This document shows, piece after piece, positions 53,808 through 59,725 of a stretch of DNA of 64,000 bases. The stretch covers positions 2,850,300 through 2,914,299 of the forward strand of contig NC_014501.1 in NCBI RefSeq assembly GCF_000147335.1, written 5' to 3'. The translations under genes and the position numbers were made by a program. This DNA comes from Gloeothece verrucosa PCC 7822. GTDB lineage: Bacteria; Cyanobacteriota; Cyanobacteriia; Cyanobacteriales; Microcystaceae. The stretch's first letter is position 1; each line of letters starts with the position of its first letter. The notes under the pieces were generated by a model. The model worked only from the letters and a program-made list of their open reading frames with translations. It was not told the DNA's origin and did not search any database.

Positions 53808-53976
53808 AAGTTTCTTCTAACCATTTTTGAAAATCAATCAACTGCTCATAGGTGAGCATGGATAAATAGGGGAGTGAGTAGCGTTGGTTTAGGATCACTG
53901 ATACATTTTTAATCCCCTTGGCTCGGGCTAATTGGGCACATTCCCCGATTAAGTTTAAGAGGTCTTTTTGTCCCAT
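53797..53976 (-). CDS. Very small protein of unknown function
   Basis: 59 aa from ATG 53976 (MGQKDLLNLIGECAQLARAK). Longer starts at 53991 or 54015 would overlap the upstream gene; GGAG about 10 bases before 53976, together with the position right after the upstream stop, favours the short form. Helical, ends FQKWLEETYEQ. No family recognised. Confidence 0.55.
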   Translation of the reverse strand: MGQKDLLNLIGECAQLARAKGIKNVSVILNQRYSLPYLSMLTYEQLIDFQKWLEETYEQ

Positions 53977-53978
53977 TA

Positions 53979-54254
53979 TTACGAACTCCATCCTTGAGAT
54001 TCTAAGTTTTTCCAACCGCCATTAAGCCAGCAAAAAAAGTCTCTAGCTTCATCAGAAGGAAAATCAATTAAACTTTCATCACCAAAAGGGAAATACTCAC
54101 TAATTGAAGCCCCTAGACAAAATAACTGAAGTCTTTGTAATGAGGTGATTTCATGGGGGGCAAATACCCCACACCCCTCGGAATATTCCCGCCAAAATTC
54201 AAAGCGGATTAAGAGCCAATGACCCAACGGTTTTCCTCGGTATTCAAAATTCAT
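53979..54254 (-). CDS. Small protein of unknown function
   Basis: 91 aa: MNFEYRGKPLGHWLLIRFEFWREYSEG, ITSLQRLQLFCLGASISEYFPFGDESLIDFPSDEARDFFCWLNGGWKNL. Rich in aromatic residues; no motif known to me. Its start overlaps the upstream stop by 4 bp (ATGA-type), so it belongs to the same operon. Confidence 0.6.
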   Translation of the reverse strand: MNFEYRGKPLGHWLLIRFEFWREYSEGCGVFAPHEITSLQRLQLFCLGASISEYFPFGDESLIDFPSDEARDFFCWLNGGWKNLESQGWSS

Positions 54255-54424
54255 TGTTTACACTCCAAGAAACTTGTCATAGATACGATAGCTTGTTCTA
54301 GAGCCGCATCAATATCATCAAGATGAAGGGTTTCTAATTTAGATGAAGCGACAATCGTCAAGATTCTCTTCTTCATTTCGGTTAATAGTTCAATGTCTTT
54401 TTTGATTTGTTCTGTGTGGTTCAT
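54251..54424 (-). CDS. Very small helical protein of unknown function
   Basis: 57 aa from ATG 54424 (MNHTEQIKKDIELLTEMKKR). A start at 54448 would overlap the upstream gene; GAGGAG 10 bases before 54424 decides for the shorter form. Two helices separated by ASSKLETLHLDD. Family unknown. Confidence 0.55.
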   Translation of the reverse strand: MNHTEQIKKDIELLTEMKKRILTIVASSKLETLHLDDIDAALEQAIVSMTSFLECKQ

Positions 54425-54431
54425 AGTGTAA

Positions 54432-54701
54432 TTACTCCTCAATAACAACTACACCTTTTTTGAGCAACTCCTCTATGAGATATCGGTGATAAGAAAAGAC
54501 AAAAACCAGTTCCCCTATGGTGAGTTCGCCGCCGTGATGTCGCAGCATCTCAACTATTGGTCGTTCTTCTCGCTCTAAATTATTAACGGATTGGGCTATT
54601 AAAGTAACTTTTTGTTGGTATTTTAGGGAGGCTTGATGCGCCTCTTGCCCAATTTCTTGAAAAAGAATTTGAGTTTTAGTCAAACGAGTTTCTGTTTTCA
54701 T
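54432..54701 (-). CDS. Small protein with possible winged-helix fold
   Basis: 89 aa. The N-terminal coiled-coil-like helix (MKTETRLTKTQILFQEIGQE) is followed by PIVEMLRHHGGELTIGELVFVFSYHRYLIEELLKKGVVVIEE, which has the helix-turn-helix and wing pattern of small DNA-binding proteins (GELT..EL...F.Y....IEELLKKG.V). A role as element-encoded regulator is possible. GAGGAGG precedes the ATG, and its start overlaps the upstream zinc-ribbon gene by ATGA. Confidence 0.6.
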   Translation of the reverse strand: MKTETRLTKTQILFQEIGQEAHQASLKYQQKVTLIAQSVNNLEREERPIVEMLRHHGGELTIGELVFVFSYHRYLIEELLKKGVVVIEE

Positions 54702-54877
54702 GATTCCTCCTCATCAAAATCATCCTCATCAAAGTAATAATCATCATCGTCATATTTTTTACCTGGGTCGAGCGAGACATAATCCTCGTGACCACAGTTT
54801 TGACAGTATCCATATCCTTCGAATGAGTTGCTTTTAGACAACACAAAGTTATTTGAGTGACAATTTGGACATTGCAT
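54698..54877 (-). CDS. Small zinc-ribbon protein
   Basis: 59 aa, ATG 54877 to TGA 54698. MQCPNCHSNNFVLSKSNSFE continues with GYGYCQNCGHEDYVSL, so it has two CxxC knuckles (CPNC...CQNC) typical of zinc ribbons, then a very acidic tail (DDDDYYFDEDDFDEEES). First gene of the leftward operon; it overlaps the next by ATGA. Zinc ribbons of this size bind nucleic acid or protein; function unknown. Confidence 0.75.
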   Translation of the reverse strand: MQCPNCHSNNFVLSKSNSFEGYGYCQNCGHEDYVSLDPGKKYDDDDYYFDEDDFDEEES

Positions 54878-54901
54878 TTTTAATCTTTAGTGAGTAGTGA
54901 A

Positions 54902-54919
54902 GCCTGGGTAATCCCAGGC
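54902..54919. promoter_or_regulatory. Perfect palindrome in the divergent control region
   Basis: GCCTGGG TAAT CCCAGGC, 25 bp upstream of the first leftward gene. It could be an operator or a leader hairpin of that operon. There is no T tail. Confidence 0.5.
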
Positions 54920-55114
54920 ATGAAATTATCCTGATCAACAATTATTTGAGTTGTAGTCTCTAAGAATGGTTGTCTAGGGAGAGCAACTATTAAGTGCCCG
55001 CTAAGGATGGTGTTATAGAGCCAAACACCTAAGCATTACGATTACAACAGCCTTAACCCCTGCTATGAGTGCCTACCCGCCTCCCTAGGGGTAAGGATGT
55101 TGTTTTTATTCATA

Positions 55115-55149
55115 GTGACAATTGTAACGCATAGCGTGACGATTGTCAC
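55115..55149. promoter_or_regulatory. Twin operator of the XRE regulator
   Basis: GTGACAATTGTAAC (55115-55128) and GTGACGATTGTCAC (55136-55149) are two copies of one palindrome (GTGAC-N4-GTCAC), 21 bp apart centre to centre, two DNA turns. They end 10 bp before the regulator's ATG, as expected for autorepression of a phage-type repressor. Confidence 0.7.
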
Positions 55150-55159
55150 TCTTTTAGGT

Positions 55160-55420
55160 ATGATCGAAAAAAAAGATACTTCGGAGATAACTTTGCGCTT
55201 ACTTCTCAAACGAGCAGACATTAAACAAGTCAAACTAGCAGAACTAACAGGACTATCTAGAGATGCTATCCGCGCCTATGTTGCGGGTCGTCGAATGCCA
55301 AGTCTTGACAATGCTGCTTTGCTCGCTCGTGAGTTAGGCGTGAGTTTTAAAGTTTTAGCTCAGGCTTTTGGGATTGATGTGAATAATATCCCAGATGATG
55401 AAGGCTCATCGTCTGACTAA
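55160..55420 (+). CDS. XRE-family helix-turn-helix regulator
   Basis: 86 aa from ATG 55160. An in-frame ATG at 55097 would put the operators inside the gene and give a hydrophobic start, so it is rejected. The core (LRLLLKRADIKQVKLAELTGLSRDAIRAYVAGRRMPSLDNAALLARELGVSFKVLAQAFGID) is a standard Cro/CI-type five-helix domain followed by an acidic tail. It likely represses itself, and perhaps the leftward operon, through the twin palindromes just upstream. Its divergent position relative to the seven small genes resembles a phage or plasmid switch. Confidence 0.88.
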   Translation: MIEKKDTSEITLRLLLKRADIKQVKLAELTGLSRDAIRAYVAGRRMPSLDNAALLARELGVSFKVLAQAFGIDVNNIPDDEGSSSD

Positions 55421-55482
55421 AAATTCAACCACTGCATTTTCTCTCAAGTGCAGTGGTCAACTCAACTACATCTATCTTTATT

Positions 55483-55953
55483 ATGAATGCAAATGACCTA
55501 CAACAAGAACTAGAACGGCTCAGGCGAGACAACGAGCGCCTAGGCGAAGAAGTTGCCCATCTAAGAAAAAGACTTCGCAACGCTAAAGACCCAAGCCCCA
55601 TTGAGCGAGTTTCTTTTAAACGATTGCTTGAACTAGCTCGTCAGGCTTGCTTGGGACTAAAGCGATCTGGGGGGAAAGTCTTGGTGACCCTGGGCAACCT
55701 ACAAAGGAAATTTAAAAATTTACGGGAGGCTTGGGAATTCTTAAACCAGGAGGAATGGCTGCTTGAGGAGTTATTCCCCCCCACCCCCAAGCCCAAGAAA
55801 TTTTGCCGATTTTGCCATGAGCCTATCACCTGGGCCAACGGTGCGGCGGGCTGGCTACCGTTTGGACTTGATGGAATTCGGCACCGGTGTAAGGGTAGAG
55901 TCCCGTCACTCGCCCCCAATCCCGCTATAGTTATACCTTTTTTTGGAGACTAA
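55483..55953 (+). CDS. Coiled-coil protein with C-terminal zinc-binding motif, unknown
   Basis: 156 aa from ATG 55483 (MNANDLQQELERLRRDNERL). A strong coiled coil covers residues 1-40. A helical middle follows (RLLELARQACLGLKRSGGKVLVTLGNLQRKFKNLREAWEFLNQEEWLLEELF), then a C-terminal zinc site of the CxxC...HxC type (FCRFCHEPITWAN, GIRHRCKG). The middle recalls small cyanobacterial plasmid and phage proteins, but I cannot name a family. It could be a replication accessory or DNA-binding protein. The next gene starts 2 bp after its stop. Confidence 0.6.
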   Translation: MNANDLQQELERLRRDNERLGEEVAHLRKRLRNAKDPSPIERVSFKRLLELARQACLGLKRSGGKVLVTLGNLQRKFKNLREAWEFLNQEEWLLEELFPPTPKPKKFCRFCHEPITWANGAAGWLPFGLDGIRHRCKGRVPSLAPNPAIVIPFFGD

Positions 55954-55955
55954 CA

Positions 55956-56147
55956 ATGGAGATTCGGATCACAGGAACACAACTAGAGGTAGAAGTCATG
56001 ATGGCGATTTTTGCTGTTTTGGCTGCTCCTCAAAAAGGGCTGATCAGCTATACCACTAACGGGAAATTCTACCCCCGTCGCCTAGAGCCTGGAAGATTTT
56101 CCGTTTATCTCGACAACGTAAACGTTCATGAGCCGACGGGTAGGTAA
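55956..56147 (+). CDS. Very small protein of unknown function
   Basis: 63 aa: MEIRITGTQLEVEVMMAIFA, then APQKGLISYTTNGKFYPRRLEPGRFSVYLDNVNV. GGAG lies about 10 bases before the ATG. Pattern beta-alpha-beta-beta. It is two bases after the stop of the preceding gene and four bases before the next start, so the three are cotranscribed. Confidence 0.6.
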   Translation: MEIRITGTQLEVEVMMAIFAVLAAPQKGLISYTTNGKFYPRRLEPGRFSVYLDNVNVHEPTGR

Positions 56148-56151
56148 AAAA

Positions 56152-56391
56152 ATGCAGATTAAAACCATTTCATACAAGCGAATAGTCAATCTAGGGAACT
56201 ATAACTCTGAACACCTAGAGATGTACGGCGAACTCGAACCGGGCGAGGACCCAATAGCTGAGGCTAAAAATCTTAAAGAGATAGTGTCAAGCGCATTAGA
56301 GCTTATCAAACCCCCGCCTCAGTCACCGGCAACAAAAGAAGTTCAACCCGTAACCCGACAGCCGAGTGATCAAAACGACCCACCATTTTAA
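56152..56391 (+). CDS. Small protein, possible element-encoded accessory factor
   Basis: 79 aa from ATG 56152; an upstream GTG/ATG at 56128 overlaps the previous gene. MQIKTISYKRIVNLGNYNSEHLEMYGELEPGEDPIAEAKNLKEIV is a beta-strand pair plus helix seen in small conserved proteins of bacterial mobile elements. A proline-rich acidic tail follows (PPPQSPATKEVQPVTRQPSDQNDPPF), like the tails of single-stranded DNA binding proteins. That resemblance is suggestive only. Confidence 0.6.
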   Translation: MQIKTISYKRIVNLGNYNSEHLEMYGELEPGEDPIAEAKNLKEIVSSALELIKPPPQSPATKEVQPVTRQPSDQNDPPF

Positions 56392-56449
56392 GTAAACAGT
56401 GGGCACCCTTAACGTGCCCATCTTAGTAGTTTAGTATCAACCAATTATT

Positions 56450-57823
56450 ATGCAGCAACTAGACTTAGGATTAGCATTACCCCCCTCCCCTGTAGGGAAT
56501 AGCGGCGCGGCAGAACCATTCCCTACACAAAACTCTGTAGGGAATCAAGATGCGGCTGACCAATTCCCTACACAAAACTCTGTAGGGCAACAAGAAGCTG
56601 ACGAGCCTTCCCCTACGGTCATAGAAAATGACTGGCTCAAGCTCATCGAAGAAGGTGACCGCGTCGCGTATAAAGGTCAAGAGGCAACTGTTTTTAGGGT
56701 TTTAAGAAATTCGCTGAAGCTGTTGTCATTAACTGAGGCAAAAACGATCACCGCTCCCATTGGAGAGGTTGAACTTATCCAAAAAAACTCTGTAGGGAAT
56801 GATGACGCGGCTGACCAATTCCCTACACAAAATCCTGTAGGGAATCAAAGCGCGGCTGAACCATTCCCTACAGAAAAAGAGGAACCGAAGAAATTAGCCC
56901 TAGAAATAGGGCACAAATACTATCTCAAGACCGACGGGCGAGCAGTTTTCTTGATGAAGCCCTGGAAGAAACGCGCACGGGTTTGTACAAGAGACTTTGA
57001 AGAGTTCAATGTCGACATAGATGACCTAACTGATAAAAGCATCCAGCTTGAATTGCCTATTGGGGAAAAAGAAGCTGTGCCGCCCGATGGCCACCACCTA
57101 CCTGATGGATGGACAATCAGCGAGAAGGAGTGCCCCGTTAGGGCACCGGACGAGATTAAACGACAAATGCTCCAGGGGAAAAAACAAACCCTACAGAAAC
57201 GAATACTCAACTACAATCAGCAAATCAAAGGCAAGCTGCCGCCCTACCCCTCAGAGGCTACTAAGAAAAAAATTGATGCCAATATCAAGCAATGTCGAGA
57301 CCTGATAAAGGAAATTGACCAAAAACTAGCCGCCTACATCGAGGTAGCTGTAGGGAATGATGAGCCGCTAACCCCATTCCCTACACAAAACTCTGTAGGG
57401 AACGACGAGCCGCTAACCCCATTCCCTACACAAAACTCTGTAGGGAATGACGCAGCTAACCAATCCCCTAAAGCTACTATTGATGAGCTTTACGAATCCC
57501 TCGAGGGATTGCCCCTGGACTATCTAAAGAAGCTGAGTCAAGCCGTAGCTGTGCGCCTTTCTGAGATGGAAGATGATAGCGTTCTTGGTGATGATGAAGT
57601 GGATGATGAGCCGCCGTCGGAAATACCACAGCTTTACATTGAGGCTAAAAAACTCCCTTACAGGAACAAAGAAGGTATTAAAACTTTTCGAGGACCTTAC
57701 TACTACCTGATCACCAAAGAGGGCAAGAGGAAGACATCAAAGTATCTATCGGCAAAACGAGAAGGGATTCCCGAGCAGTACCAGGCATTGCCCATTTACT
57801 GTGAGGAGAAATTGCCATTCTAG
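56450..57823 (+). CDS. Unknown protein with in-frame palindromic repeat insertions
   Basis: 457 aa. Three clusters of the repeat peptide (FPTQNSVGNDxAAxx) interrupt the chain at residues ~14-56, ~111-142 and ~300-341. Between them are ordinary segments: VIENDWLKLIEEGDRVAYKGQEATVFRVLRNSLKLLS (KOW/SH3-like), LEIGHKYYLKTDGRAVFLMKPW, and a coiled coil (KRQMLQGKKQTLQKRILNYNQQI). The C-terminal part KLPYRNKEGIKTFRGPYYYLITKEGKRKTSKYLSAKREG resembles the GPYWY.Y..GK...KYLG motif found in small mobile-element proteins. Function unknown. Its stop overlaps the convergent recombinase gene by 4 bp. Confidence 0.7.
   Translation: MQQLDLGLALPPSPVGNSGAAEPFPTQNSVGNQDAADQFPTQNSVGQQEADEPSPTVIENDWLKLIEEGDRVAYKGQEATVFRVLRNSLKLLSLTEAKTITAPIGEVELIQKNSVGNDDAADQFPTQNPVGNQSAAEPFPTEKEEPKKLALEIGHKYYLKTDGRAVFLMKPWKKRARVCTRDFEEFNVDIDDLTDKSIQLELPIGEKEAVPPDGHHLPDGWTISEKECPVRAPDEIKRQMLQGKKQTLQKRILNYNQQIKGKLPPYPSEATKKKIDANIKQCRDLIKEIDQKLAAYIEVAVGNDEPLTPFPTQNSVGNDEPLTPFPTQNSVGNDAANQSPKATIDELYESLEGLPLDYLKKLSQAVAVRLSEMEDDSVLGDDEVDDEPPSEIPQLYIEAKKLPYRNKEGIKTFRGPYYYLITKEGKRKTSKYLSAKREGIPEQYQALPIYCEEKLPF
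56491..56618. repeat. Palindromic coding repeat, cluster A
   Basis: Units of TGTAGGGAAT ... ATTCCCTACA CAAAACTC TGTAGGGAAT, about 45-54 bp each. TTCCCTACA and TGTAGGGAA are perfect inverted arms. About three units; all keep the reading frame. Confidence 0.85.
56782..56873. repeat. Palindromic coding repeat, cluster B
   Basis: Two units of the same repeat (AACTCTGTAGGGAATGATG ... ATTCCCTACAGAAAA), inserted between two unrelated coding segments and read in the same frame as cluster A. Confidence 0.85.
57350..57470. repeat. Palindromic coding repeat, cluster C
   Basis: Two to three units. Two tandem copies of 45-bp GTAGGGAAYGAYGAGCCGCT-type sequence differ at very few bases, which suggests recent amplification. 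Confidence 0.85.
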
Positions 57824-58383
57824 CTATAGGCCCCCTCGAGGGCCAGTTTGCATCTGTGAGGATTGGAATCCGCATAGCGGATGACGTTTTGGATCGATGA
57901 GTGCCCGGTGATGGCTTGAACGGTTCTCAGGTCAACCCCGTTACTAATCAGATTAGTGATTAATGAGCGCCTGCCCGAATGAGTTTTAACCGCCTTGTGG
58001 GATAATCCTGCACTGGTTGCACATTTCATCAAATAATCCCTAACCGCCTCATAAGACAGGTGACCGCTACTGGTTCGGTCACTGGGAAAAAGATAACCAT
58101 CTGTTGGGGGCTTGTAGGCCGCGAGGTAAGAGTGAAGAGCGTTAGTAACAGGGACGCTATGATTTTTATCCTTTCCTTTGCGGGTTTCTTTTCGGTAAAG
58201 GATATAGTCAAAAGGCTTTCCATTATTATCATAGACATCTGAAACTTTTAAATTTAAAACCTCATTGACCCTTGCTCCCGTAAAACGAAGCAAAGCCCAG
58301 ATGAATTTGTGTAAATCGCTCTGGCAATGTTTTTCTAACTTTGCCCAATCTGAATTACTTAAACTAGCCGCTTGTCCTGTCAT
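57820..58383 (-). CDS. Tyrosine recombinase/integrase, catalytic domain only
   Basis: 187 aa. The catalytic set is complete: FTGARVNEVLNLKVSDV (Arg I), YRKETRKGKDKNHSVPVT (Lys), VKTHSGRRSLITNLISNGV (HxxR), AITGHSSIQNVIRYAD (His/Tyr). The N-terminal core-binding and arm-binding domains are lacking, so it is about half the length of a phage integrase, as in the small recombinases of some integrative elements. It begins 21 bp before a large palindrome (58405-58441) that may be its binding or crossover site, and it converges on the 457-aa gene with a 4-bp overlap. Confidence 0.88.
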   Translation of the reverse strand: MTGQAASLSNSDWAKLEKHCQSDLHKFIWALLRFTGARVNEVLNLKVSDVYDNNGKPFDYILYRKETRKGKDKNHSVPVTNALHSYLAAYKPPTDGYLFPSDRTSSGHLSYEAVRDYLMKCATSAGLSHKAVKTHSGRRSLITNLISNGVDLRTVQAITGHSSIQNVIRYADSNPHRCKLALEGAYS

Positions 58384-58404
58384 AGTTTCCAGCTTTTAAA
58401 ATAA

Positions 58405-58441
58405 CTACAGAATTTATTTGCTATTAATATAAATTCTGTAG
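58405..58441. promoter_or_regulatory. Palindrome 1 next to the recombinase gene
   Basis: CTACAGAATTTAT and ATAAATTCTGTAG, perfect 13-bp arms with an 11-bp spacer. It shares ATAACTACAGAA with palindrome 2. Candidate recombination core site or operator between the divergent recombinase and the rightward operon. Confidence 0.6.
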
Positions 58442-58510
58442 TGGTCAACATTGGTTGATAACTCCTATGACTCAAGAATAGCTCAGGGGCTGGGTTTGAC
58501 TCATCCGAAT

Positions 58511-58540
58511 AACTACAGAAAATATCTATTTTCTGTAGTT
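58511..58540. promoter_or_regulatory. Palindrome 2 between recombinase and rightward operon
   Basis: AACTACAGAAAATA TC TATTTTCTGTAGTT: perfect 14-bp arms with a 2-bp centre, about 107 bp from palindrome 1 and 62 bp before the 210-aa gene. Probably bound by the same protein. Confidence 0.6.
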
Positions 58541-58601
58541 GCGACTGTTAATTTTTTAAGAGATTCTAGATATATAGAGATTTATTTAGCAAAGGGAATA
58601 A

Positions 58602-59234
58602 GTGCTTATGGCTGTCTATGATCAATTTCCTAGCTCGTGTAATACAGTTGCCCGCTCTACTGATTTTGCTTGCCGCTATTATCACAGAATGTACAAGCAC
58701 GTAAAGATAGACACGGCTGATGATAAGGGGATAAATTTATTGTTCCCACTCGTACAAATGGATGGAGACTCGAATGATGCCTATGGGAATGTTTGGGATA
58801 AGTTCGTTATCATGATTCCCAAGACTTCGGACTCGGTCTCTGGAGGAAATAAACCTTGGACATACGTAACTAACCCAGATAGCACAGTATCTTCTACAAT
58901 TAGCGGCGAAACCTGGCTAGTTTCGTCCTCACCCCAAAGCACTTTCGCTATTCCAAATACTGTTGATACTCCCGCTAAAGCCTGTGATTTTTGGTGTCGG
59001 CTTTATCGTCAGATGTTCAGCTATAGAAAAATCTGCCTCCTCGATACCGCAGGGGAACGCCCTTTTTCGATAGCAACGCAAAACAGTGAAGCGCAGGACA
59101 ACAATGGGAAAAACTACGACCTCTTTTATATTTATATCCCCAAAGATGTAAGCGTTCTTGCTGGAGGCGCGAACCAATGGACATACGCCACCAGTCCGGC
59201 CACCGTCGATGTTCCCCCTGGATACTTTAACTAG
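58602..59234 (+). CDS. Unknown protein with an internal duplication
   Basis: 210 aa. Two copies of a ~95-residue unit: residues ~10-105 (NTVARSTDFACRYYHRMYKH ... DKFVIMIPKTSDSVSGGNKPW) and ~115-205 (NTVDTPAKACDFWCRLYRQM ... YDLFYIYIPKDVSVLAGGANQW). Each has a C-R-x-Y/Y-x-x-M helix and a strand ending in IPK. No signal peptide. I do not know the family. First gene of the rightward operon, with the promoter region containing the two palindromes. Confidence 0.65.
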   Translation: MLMAVYDQFPSSCNTVARSTDFACRYYHRMYKHVKIDTADDKGINLLFPLVQMDGDSNDAYGNVWDKFVIMIPKTSDSVSGGNKPWTYVTNPDSTVSSTISGETWLVSSSPQSTFAIPNTVDTPAKACDFWCRLYRQMFSYRKICLLDTAGERPFSIATQNSEAQDNNGKNYDLFYIYIPKDVSVLAGGANQWTYATSPATVDVPPGYFN

Positions 59235-59245
59235 GAATAAAATTT

Positions 59246-59725
59246 ATGTTTATTGGATTTGTGGGGTTTCCCCCAATCATTGCCCCACCGCCCAGTGCGA
59301 TAGGGCATATTCCAGGCGCTCCTAACGGAACCGTTCAACCGCCGAATAAACCCCCGCCTGGAGGATATAAGCCATCAGGGGGGGGAGGAGCCTGGCGAGC
59401 AGGAGCAAACGCAGCCGCCGTTGCTGCCGGCAGTTATTTGGGCTGGCAGGCTTCTAAATGGCTACTGAAGAAATTCTTCAATCAGTCCTCGGAGATCACC
59501 CCCGAGGCTCAAGAGCGAGCCGCGATCGCTAAAGCGAGGGCTGCCCAGAATCAGGGGGGATTCAGGACGGGCCCCGCGAAATTTCGCCCCCTGAATATCC
59601 TTTTAGGGGAGGGCAATCAGCCGGAGTTGCCTATAATATTGAATTTTTGCGGAATGACAACGGCGCAACGACTGGCTCTCCCTATATACCTGGCTCAACC
59701 TGGGTCTATGGTCCCGTCAAGCTAA
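59246..59725 (+). CDS. Proline/glycine-rich protein with a hydrophobic helix; zero-frame product
   Basis: 159 aa if read to the zero-frame stop. The start MFIGFVGFPPIIAPPPSAIG leads to a proline/glycine-rich segment, then a hydrophobic helix (GANAAAVAAGSYLGWQASKWLLKKFF), which resembles a membrane-inserting or coat-protein-like helix. A slippery heptamer G GGG GGA lies at 59554-59560 in exactly the zero-frame phase for -1 frameshifting. The sequence after it (FRTGPAKFRPLNILLGEG) is less protein-like than the -1 frame (GGQSAGVAYNIEFLRNDNG). The short and long forms would share residues 1-104. Confidence 0.65.
   Translation: MFIGFVGFPPIIAPPPSAIGHIPGAPNGTVQPPNKPPPGGYKPSGGGGAWRAGANAAAVAAGSYLGWQASKWLLKKFFNQSSEITPEAQERAAIAKARAAQNQGGFRTGPAKFRPLNILLGEGNQPELPIILNFCGMTTAQRLALPIYLAQPGSMVPSS
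59554..59560 (+). promoter_or_regulatory. Candidate -1 programmed frameshift site (G GGG GGA)
   Basis: The zero frame reads CAG GGG GGA; slipping back one base gives GGG ATT CAG and enters the frame of the 520-codon ORF. That ORF has no ATG and no proper start, and its frame is open back to a TAA near 59530. GCGAAATTTCGC flanked by C runs follows about 20 nt downstream and could form structure. Confidence 0.65.

Noticed and set aside
56491..57470. GTAGGGAAT repeats as a CRISPR array
   Set aside because: Units are in frame within one ORF, the intervening sequence is similar rather than unique, and no cas genes are present.
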